Shown: positions 55,991-64,000 of the stretch, piece by piece
Layout of the letters: each line of letters starts with the position of its first letter
Numbering within the stretch: position 1 is the stretch's first letter
Assembly (NCBI RefSeq): GCF_000003815.2
Contig: NC_049987.1
Location: 19,117,952-19,181,951, forward strand
Direction: 5' to 3'
Length of the DNA stretch: 64,000 bases
Origin: Branchiostoma floridae
Taxonomy: Eukaryota > Chordata > Leptocardii > Amphioxiformes > Branchiostomatidae
Program-made: the position numbers and the translations under genes
Notes under the pieces: generated by a model
Database searches by the model: none
Told to the model about the DNA's origin: nothing
The model's input: only the letters and a program-made list of their open reading frames with translations

Positions 55991-56006
55991 TTGAAAAAAA
56001 ATAGGG

Positions 56007-56118
56007 GCATGAACCGATGTGCGATGGCGCAAATCCTTCTGTCTGGAGTTGGAAATTCACTTGAAATCACCCGAATGGAGGCCTGATGTACCTCCATCTC
56101 GTATCAGCCATACGTATT
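56007..56118 (+). repeat. SINE body fragment
   Basis: CAAATCCTTCTGTCTGGAGT, AAATCACCCGAATGGAGGCC and TCTCGTATCAGCCA match the body of the SINE at 47061. Confidence 0.6.
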
Positions 56119-56188
56119 TACACGATGCAACCGGACTCCGGAAAGAGAAGTGATGTATCAGTCACTAATGGAGTTGCTATCCTATCAA

Positions 56189-56474
56189 GCCCAACCAAAC
56201 CAAAACCAAACCAGAACAGACCAAACCAAACCATAACCAAACCAAACCAAATCAAACCAGACCATACCAAACCATACCAAACCAGTTCAAACATTAACCC
56301 AAACCAAATCAGACCAAACCTAACCATACCATACCATACCATACCATACCATACCATACCATACCATACCATACCATACCATACCATACCATACCAGACC
56401 AGACCAGACCAGACCAGACCCAGACCCAGACCCAGACCCAGACCCAGACCCAACCAAACCAAACCAAACAAAAC
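56189..56474. repeat. Evolving simple-repeat array (ACCAA, ACCAT, ACCAG, CCCAGA)
   Basis: Irregular ACCAAACC/ACCATACC units pass into a pure (CCATA)n run at about 56314-56396, then (CCAGA)n, then a hexamer (CCCAGA)n to about 56452, then ACCAA again. Long frames open on both strands are an artefact of the repeat. Confidence 0.9.
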
Positions 56475-56767
56475 CCGCAGTACGCATGCAGTAGCTCGTA
56501 CTCTAGTACTCTATCACACACCACAAATTCTTCACTTTAAGTACTACAGCCACAGCTGTGCCTCGGACACACTATGTCAGCTTTACTGCAACTGGCCTTT
56601 ATGGACTTCAGTTTATCTTCGCCACCGTCATGCCAAGTATTTTTGCTGAAGCTGTGCAAACGCTGAACGTCCGGAGTTTAGGATCAATGATAGGTTATGA
56701 AAATCGATGTCATGCAATGTACTTTATTGCTAATGCTTTTTGGGAAATAACTGTAAATTATCGGTTC

Positions 56768-57150
56768 GGCCATATTGTTCAATACTATGGATAGCATCCT
56801 ATGGGATCCCCCAAACTGATGCATGCGTGCGAAAAAATGGCATAAAAGTTGCCTTTATTATGAAATCTAAATGGTCACGAAGGTTAAGCAAATGACTTAA
56901 CACACTGAGTATGATGTCGAAAACAACGAATTCTTAATGTTGTAAACTTTTACCCTTGGAATTAACTTTGGCATTCTACTACCTTTGTGCCCGTTTGTAT
57001 ATTGTTTTACAAGTTACAGCATTTGCACGTATATGCTAATTTTGCATATGCTTTACAGTGTTCTACAATATGATTGAAAAGTTTTCTTGAAAACGGACAA
57101 AACTTGATGCGTGCGCGGATACTACCCAATTATATAATCGACATGACCTT
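56768..57150. mobile_element. MITE, family A
   Basis: Left GGCCATATTGTTCAATACTA then TGGATAGCATCC; GCATGCGTGCGAAAAAATGG inside. Right GATGCGTGCGCGGATACTAC then AATTATATAATCGACATGAC. Confidence 0.6.
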
Positions 57151-58413
57151 GACGTCATTCCTTGGAATCATTCCGCCTATTCAGCATCTCTCTTGTTGTT
57201 TTTCTATTTTTTCCCATGATGTGGCAATCTGGGAAAACTCATAAAAATGCAAAGGGCAAGTATGAAATAACTCTTTTATATATCACTTTTTATTCAAATT
57301 GAGATATGTTTATCTTAAAAAAAACCTAGTCATATTATACACATAAGATTATACCTTTTTCGAAACTTGTCAAAGCTTCAAATGCATTCATTTTACTTAA
57401 AACAAAATTGGGTACACCAAAGTTATTACGATCTTGCAAATAACCGAGGAAACAGAAGTATATGTCTTGATTTTATCAACAGCTTCGCAGCATGTACCTT
57501 AACACCTCATTAAGAAAAGTAAACGGTTCTAATTGTGAGCCACATGCTGATTAGCAGTTTATTTACCACCTAACGTTTGATGGCTGTTATCACCATTTCA
57601 CGTCCCACCTAGCCCAGCAGGAAGACTAACTGTTTTGTAAGAGATTATGTTTGATTAATGTATTTCCGTTCACTGATATTTATCTCTCTACAGGATGTCC
57701 AATATTGTGATTTGCAATAGATATAGTTAATCTATCTTTCTAATTAGACAGTTTTGTTTTATTTACTTAGGATTCACCGCGAATAAAGGCTCATGGAGCC
57801 CCTGAAGCGTTTTGGGTTACAATACTGAAGAAAGATGTCTGTTAACCCTTGACTTGAAAAGTTTCAGATTTTACCCCACAGGGAAGCAAGTCCGTGGAAG
57901 CTTATTCCATAATGACGTAGTTCTAGGAAAGAAGTTTATCTATGAATATTTAGCTTGTCAAAAGGAATTTTAAAAAAGGGCCGAAGCCTCAAGTCTATTA
58001 ATTTTTTTCTTTGGTTGCGAAGAACACTTAACTTAAACACTGGTTAAAAATGAAATTTACAATGCACTAAAAGAAACATTATTTGATGATGGCAAAAGTG
58101 ATAGATTACAAATACATTTTACTCAATTTTTAAGGATTTACCTTCGAATGCTAAAAATACGAGCCGAGATGAAGGGTACGTCTGTTTTAACTTGCCGTAG
58201 AGACGTTTTGATTTTCACATTATGCAAAAGTAGGTTCCCGAAAGAATTATCTGCAAAAATGGACTTGCGTTGTTATTTTCCTGCAGACAAAAAAAAAAAT
58301 CACCTTCAGAAATATGGCTCTGGTAATCATAGGTGATACTTTAGACAGAAAAAGTCATATTACCTGAACCACCGAAACAATTATGCAGGTTTCCGGTGCT
58401 GTAAGCATGTCAT
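57151..58413. other. Intergenic, no gene recognised
   Basis: No coding, RNA or repeat feature supported. Confidence 0.4.
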
Positions 58414-58566
58414 GTGAAAGACAGAGAGAGAGAGAGAGAATGAGACACAGAGAGAGACAGAGACAGAGGGACAGTGAGAGACAGAGAAAGGTAGAGAGAC
58501 AGAGAGAGACAGCGAGAAAGAGAGAGAGAGAGAGAGACAATGAGAGAGAGATAGAGAAAGAAAAGA
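58414..58566. repeat. Polypurine (GA)n-rich tract, about 150 bp
   Basis: Almost uninterrupted purine strand of AGAGAGAC/GAGAGAG units with scattered C and T. The open frames through it are low-complexity (RERERQRQRE) and not genes. Confidence 0.9.
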
Positions 58567-58814
58567 AGCTATCGTTAAAGTTGAATTAAAGTAAAGTTAA
58601 TTTGCAAGTTCATGCCTGAAGGCTTATTGGCAAGTTCTTAGGAGACATACATGTTGCAATAAACAGCGATAAACATTATTGTAAAAACACGCTACTTAAA
58701 TCCTAGTGTTTACTATTCAAAACAATGATACTATATCAAGTTATCACCCCTCGTAACTTACCCCTGTAAATCTAACCGTACACTCGGAAATCATACCGTG
58801 TGTTTCTTTACGAC

Positions 58815-59010
58815 ATGCCGATATCATTAAACACAGCGGAGCGCCCCTTTTCCAATCACGGCAGCAGCTATTACAGACCGACGGAGTAGAGCCGAGCCGG
58901 GCAGAATGTCATCAAAGGTCGCGGTAAACCCCTCCATTCCCGCTGATAAGTCTATACCCAGAGTTTTTGGCGAGGTCTACTTTAGCCTGCGTGGAAGATT
59001 GGTTGCATTG
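58815..59010. repeat. Second copy of the conserved duplicate block
   Basis: Shares GCCGATATCATTAAACACAG, GGGCAGAATGTCATCAAAGG and TTTTTGGCGAGGTCTA with 38886-39073, in the same orientation about 20 kb away. Confidence 0.7.
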
Positions 59011-61634
59011 TAAATGTGACACGAAGCTAGCCGTCATTCCGAGAAAATAGGTTCCTAAATCCCTCTACTGTATCCTTCCATACATTTTCCGTTGATGGGT
59101 AATTTGGCTGGAATATAAATGGTTTATGAACTTCGGCAAATGTCTTACCAGTAATTCCGTAGCTTGAATGAATTACCATACGAGCTTCCAGTCGGATAAC
59201 GAATGTGGTAAATGTTACATTTACTAGAAAAACAATCTGCGCCAAGAATACATAAATTATATTTGCTGATACGGAACTATTGCTGCACTGACATTACAAT
59301 AACAATATTGCGCAGATTAAATCTAGCGAATATTTCTTTCTCCGTTTTTGTGCTACGTTGTTTCATGCTATGTAATTCTAATTTTGTGACAATTGCAACA
59401 ATAATGTGTTTAGTCATTTTATAATTATTTTACTACATTTTTTATATTTTCTTGTATATTGTTATTGCTAATGTGTTCTTCTTATTGCTTCTTCTTCTTT
59501 TGTCATGAACCAATCAGAGCTAAGGACTGCGGGTGACATCAGCAATGACAAACTAGACTTAATGATATACTAGCTGTTACAGCTGGTATGGGAGAATATC
59601 AGCTGTTGAAGTAAATATGTAATATGATTTTGGTGACGCCTCAGGGCCGAGGCTTATGGTACAGTATTGTGTGCTGGTAGCTTGACAAAAAGAAAATTTC
59701 TGGGAGTGGAACATTCTGCATTTTATCGAAAATGTTTCCTTACGTATATCACAAAAGGTTTAACAGAAAGTGTGCTATAATCGTAGCATGCTATAATCCG
59801 CAGAATGCATGTATGAAAGCAACGGTGTATTTATTTTAATGCTTTGTCAACAACATCAGTTCTTAATTGTAAATACTGGCCTTGAATCATATCACCACTG
59901 CTGATATTTGTAATGGAAATTGCCCATTGAGTTTCAAGCATTTTGCGTCTTCCAAAAAAAATCGATAAACTCTCAAACCTTGGACATCTCACATTTCACC
60001 TGCGGATGATAAGACCCTTCAATTGCTTTTTAGAGAAATTTAAAGGGATTTAAATAACACTTTTTCCTTATATGAAGAATGAATGAAGAGGCAACGATAA
60101 ATAGGAAACACACTGTATTCCACATAATGAGGTTCAAGTCCTTCCACGGGAAGAAGCGCCCGAGGGCCGGAACTAGTAGGATCCGACCCTCGGGTGGGCG
60201 ATATAAACTGCCTGGAACTTTTGACCAATTGCTGACGTCATGTGTCAATAAGGTCACGTGTTTGTAACAATCGGGAGTCTACGTTCAGAAGCGACTGGTT
60301 ATTATTGATTAAAAAAAGGGCGACTCGTTTGATTCGTATATAATATAACTTAGTGTTGGAAGAAAGTTTAACATTGTACTATGATGAAATACCAATAAAG
60401 ATGAGCTTCCTTTCTGAATTGGAACATTTGAGTGACTTGTACAGACGGACAGGCTGACCCAGGAAGGGCATCCTGTCACATCACTCATCGTTACCGGGCT
60501 TTGTTCTGTACATCTACCATCCAATGCTGCCTGTCTGTTTAACTTCAAGTATATTGATTGAAAGATGCTATCGTTGGCCTGTCATGAAATATTGATGGCG
60601 GACCATATTTTACAGCGGACCGGTGCTTCAGTCATCGAGTCGAAGCCGAGATGTGAGGCTTCAGATTTGACCCCTTCACCCGCCTGTCTGTCTCGTCTCT
60701 TGCGGGCAGCGTATGCTGCATGGAGGGGGAATAATTGACGACGACAAGCCGGTTTCTCCGGGTAATTTGGCACAAGTAATGCGACCCACGACGTGTCCCT
60801 CAAATCCATCGGCAGTCTAAAGGGTTGAAGACCGGTTAATAAGAATACGTCCTCTGAATACTGATGCCTAGGGCGTGCTTTGTACGGGATCTAGGAACTG
60901 ACTGAGCGTTCTGCTTGTGGAATGTGCAATCGCAAATGTTTATGTTATCGAATTTTTAGATATTCTTAGAAAATTAAGTGGCTTCAGTGGTGAAATTGAA
61001 TGGGTTGAATACTTGTTTTGGTAACCAGAGATTATGTTTCTCGCAGCTATTCAGACTACACGAAATTGAATAACCAAGTACAGCATTTGATGACACTTTT
61101 GTCTTCTCAACCATTATCCACATACCAAATATCATTACAATCCCAAAAGTTTGAAAGTTTTGCTGACCGTAAATGCACGGAAACACAAACAAACACACCA
61201 AAAACAATACCTCCATTTTTCCTGGAGTTAAGAACATAACCTCACACTGCACGAGTTGCAACTTGCCTAACACACTTCTGGTAATTATAGATTTCCTTCA
61301 AACACCAGGAATATCTGACATGATAACGTAACATTTTCGGCTATAGAAAACGTTTTTGTTTTGTATTTTTCTTTTCGAGATATAAGAAGCAAACATCAGG
61401 TTATGTTAGATCACACTTTTCGGTTAGATTTTAGCTTCTATCAAACAGTTCTACCAAGTAGAGTTTGAGGCTACGATAAAAGTAATTATCACCCTTAACG
61501 CACATAGCACCTTATAAAACACCACACGTCTAGTGTAAGGATCCTATAAATCCCAGTACACTTGGCCAGCAAAGCACACGTCTGGATATGTAAGAAATTA
61601 TCTAGCATCGTAAACGGCAAGCCTGGTCCGTAAT
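59011..61634. other. Intergenic, no gene recognised
   Basis: Nothing supportable except a small inverted CCCGAGGG/CCCTCGGG pair at about 60160-60196. Confidence 0.4.
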
Positions 61635-61920
61635 GACTAGGGCACAGCATATTGCACTGACGTTTCAGGAACTTGATACTCCTGGAAATTTAATTTTGAC
61701 TGCAGTGTTTACGCATGCTTTAATTAGTGACTAGGACACAGCAAATATCACTGATGTTTCAGGGCCTTCATACTCCCGGAAATTTACGTTTTAGTTGTAT
61801 TTACGCATGTTGTAAGTAGGAAAAAGGGTAGTACAAATTTCACTGATGTGTCAGAGCCTTGATACTCCCGGAAATTTGCGTTTTTATTGCAGTGTTTACT
61901 CATGCTTTAAGTAGTGCTTA
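61635..61920. repeat. Tandem repeat, about 94 bp, three diverged copies
   Basis: GACTAGG(G/A)CACAGCA starts at 61635 and 61729, and a third copy from about 61815. All share CACTGA(C/T)GT(T/G)TCAG and GATACTCC(T/C)GGAAATTT. Confidence 0.8.
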
Positions 61921-62220
61921 AATAGAGGATTCGGTGCAGTCATCACGTCATATTGACAGACTGCCTTAAGCTAGGATTGTGATTATTTTCTCCTTATTTG
62001 AGGGCACACTTGCGGGTAACATTGATTTCTCTTAAGAGGTTTGTAATTAACCCCATTAATCAATGGAAGCTAACGATTAGAGTTGAGACAATGGAAAATA
62101 CAACGGCAGCTATTCAGGGCCCAATCAGGAGTATGGTTATTCATACTTTATATCGATTTCTGTTCTATAAGCTACTTTATATATAAGATAATTTTTCTTA
62201 GGTCATGGCAATATTGTTTA

Positions 62221-62222
<2 letters not shown>

Positions 62223-62271
<49 letters not shown>
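62223..62271. repeat. (AT)n microsatellite
   Basis: About 24 uninterrupted TA units. Confidence 0.95.
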
Positions 62272-62272
<1 letters not shown>

Positions 62273-64000
62273 GAATATTTTTTTTATTCCACATTGTGTT
62301 ACGTTGTTTAATGACACGTAATTTTATCCCCCCGCCCCCCAATGACCAGGAGGTCAAGGGAATAGATAGGTAGGTAGGTAACTTTTGTGACAATCATATT
62401 ACGTATTAAACTATTGACGAGGTATTTTTTCCGTTCTATAAGCTACCCAAGCTTCTATACACCATTGCAAAGTTGTTTTATTATCATTTATTTTCTTTAT
62501 TTACTGTAAGTACTTTCTTGTGCAAATAGACTATAAACAAATAAACAATAAACTATAAACAAATAAATCTCTCTATATTTAGAGCTCACACATTGTGTCG
62601 AAGACTTCACAATAGTTTTCAACGAATATTCATATCAATTGGTAAGAATTTTCTTGATTTTCTATTAATATTGATATGATGATTTCAAGTGCATCCGGCT
62701 ACAGATGTGAAATCAATACACATATTATATTCTAAAGATGATGAATATTCGGTATGTTATTTTCGATAAAAATCAAAGCTGGCGTGTTAAATAATTTATA
62801 TGTGGTACCGTTTTCAGTTGAGCAATGTGTGCTACGTTGTCACAAGGATCGATGTGGAAATAGTTCATCTTGGAGTGTGTTCTTTTGGTGTTATTTTTCT
62901 TTATCGTATGTGTTTTTATTATGTATGCGTGTCTTTTTATGCCTGTGTATGTGTCTATGTGAGTGTTTGTGCACGTTTCTATTTATGTGTGATTAAATAA
63001 GCTAGCGTATGAACATATGTGCGTGCGCGTATGAGCGCGTTTTGCAAGTCTAGGCATGTGTGTGTGTGTGTGATATGTATAGCCTGACTGGCAGTAGTGT
63101 GTGTGTGTGTTTGTGTGTAAATAAGACTTTTTAAAAGATAATTTCAAATAATGTAATAGAATTGATCTATATCTTTGTTACAACATTTACTAGCCATTTC
63201 ATTCTTTATGTTTCAATTCTCGGGTAGGACGTTACATGAAGGTCCAGTTTTTTAGGTGAGCCACACCTCAAGTACGTTGAAGAACACATCGCACCTATCG
63301 AAAACAGGAAAGGTTCTTCCCAGTGTGAGTGGATCAAATGAATCCATCGGATATGCAGCTTTTACTGTTCAGTACGAACCTGTTATGTTACGCCATGAAG
63401 ATGTTTGCGGGTATGTAATAAAAACAAGTGAGAAAACTTTTGTACCGGTAAAATTACATAAATTGTAACTTATCAAAATAAGTAAAATAGTAAAAGGGTA
63501 GCGTGGAAAGCCTAGGACCATGAACTTTGGGTCATATAAAATTTCAAACAGTAAATCTTCTATATTCTTTTTTTCATAGTGACAATTACAAATGATAAGT
63601 TTTTGATTATACTTAATGAATAATGAGCAGACTTCAAACTTAGGAAAACATGTTTAAATACTCCGAAAGTAGGCTTTATAAAAGAGCTAAGCCGCATTTC
63701 AAACTTTAGAATTCTTCTTAATCAGAAAGTCGCATGGGTCTACTTTATAACCATGCAAAGAAAACACTCGATTTAACAGCTTAAACTCCGAGATTAACTT
63801 AATCTAGCAAAAAACTTCACCTTTGACCCCATTTTTGTTGTATCCATCCGCCGGACCCAACAACTCAAATTTGTCCCCTTACGCCAACTTTTAACTGCTT
63901 AACTGAACGAATTCTGACCAAAATGGGTACGCTCACACTCTACCTGTTCCTTTCTAACCAAAGCAAGTCACAAGACTGGGCCAAAATTGTAAAGGAAAAG
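62272..64000. other. Intergenic to window end, no gene recognised
   Basis: AT-rich with short (TG)n runs at 63058-63071 and 63098-63117. Open stretches of 60-80 codons here show no domain or splice context. Confidence 0.4.

Noticed and set aside
56086-56649. 187-codon open frame through the ACCAT/CCCAGA array
   Set aside because: Open on several frames and both strands purely because of pentamer and hexamer repeats; the product is low-complexity.
58383-58589. Arg/Glu-rich frame in the GA tract
   Set aside because: A polypurine tract always encodes such peptides; no splice or start context.

Overview
The window looks like nuclear DNA of an invertebrate animal, most likely a lancelet (Branchiostoma). 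This is an inference: the spliced genes have introns of about 0.1 to 3 kb, the base composition is AT-rich, and dispersed miniature inverted-repeat elements, tRNA-derived SINEs and Penelope-type retroelement tails are very dense. A 100-base N run at 42111-42210 shows this is a draft scaffold. There are no bacterial, organellar or CRISPR features.

Left third (1-13.9 kb, + strand): the 3' part of a REPS1/REPS2 homologue (RalBP1-associated EH-domain protein). Ten phase-consistent coding exons give 415 residues of the proline-rich region and the C-terminal coiled coil. The EH domains must lie upstream of the window. One probable cassette exon, one possible alternative last exon and one NAGNAG acceptor are visible.

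Middle (22-32 kb, - strand): a complete SLC16-type (monocarboxylate transporter-like) gene of six coding exons and 788 codons, with 12 predicted membrane spans and a long cytoplasmic tail. It converges on REPS. Between them is a 124-codon single-exon ORF (- strand) with one membrane span and no recognised family. In the SLC16 gene the donor-side ends of exons 3 and 4 have both been tandemly duplicated into the downstream introns.

Right half (32-64 kb): no convincing host gene. It is a repeat-rich gene desert. It holds a piggyBac-type element with TTAA target duplications, a mariner-like foldback with TA duplications, two families of MITEs sharing a GGATGACATCC inner terminus, three TACTGTAAATGCA-type MITEs, tRNA-type SINEs, a CR1/L2-like LINE 3' end, a 13 x 38 bp minisatellite that grew inside a MITE, and several short tandem duplications.

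The most interesting non-genic signal is a dispersed repeat, with copies in REPS introns, at 18.5-18.9 kb and at 26.2-26.5 kb. On one strand it carries the core of a minimal hammerhead ribozyme: CUGANGA, a six-pair stem II, then GAAACGUC, of the kind known from Penelope-like retroelements. A second, unrelated hammerhead-like core sits in a foldback nested inside one copy.
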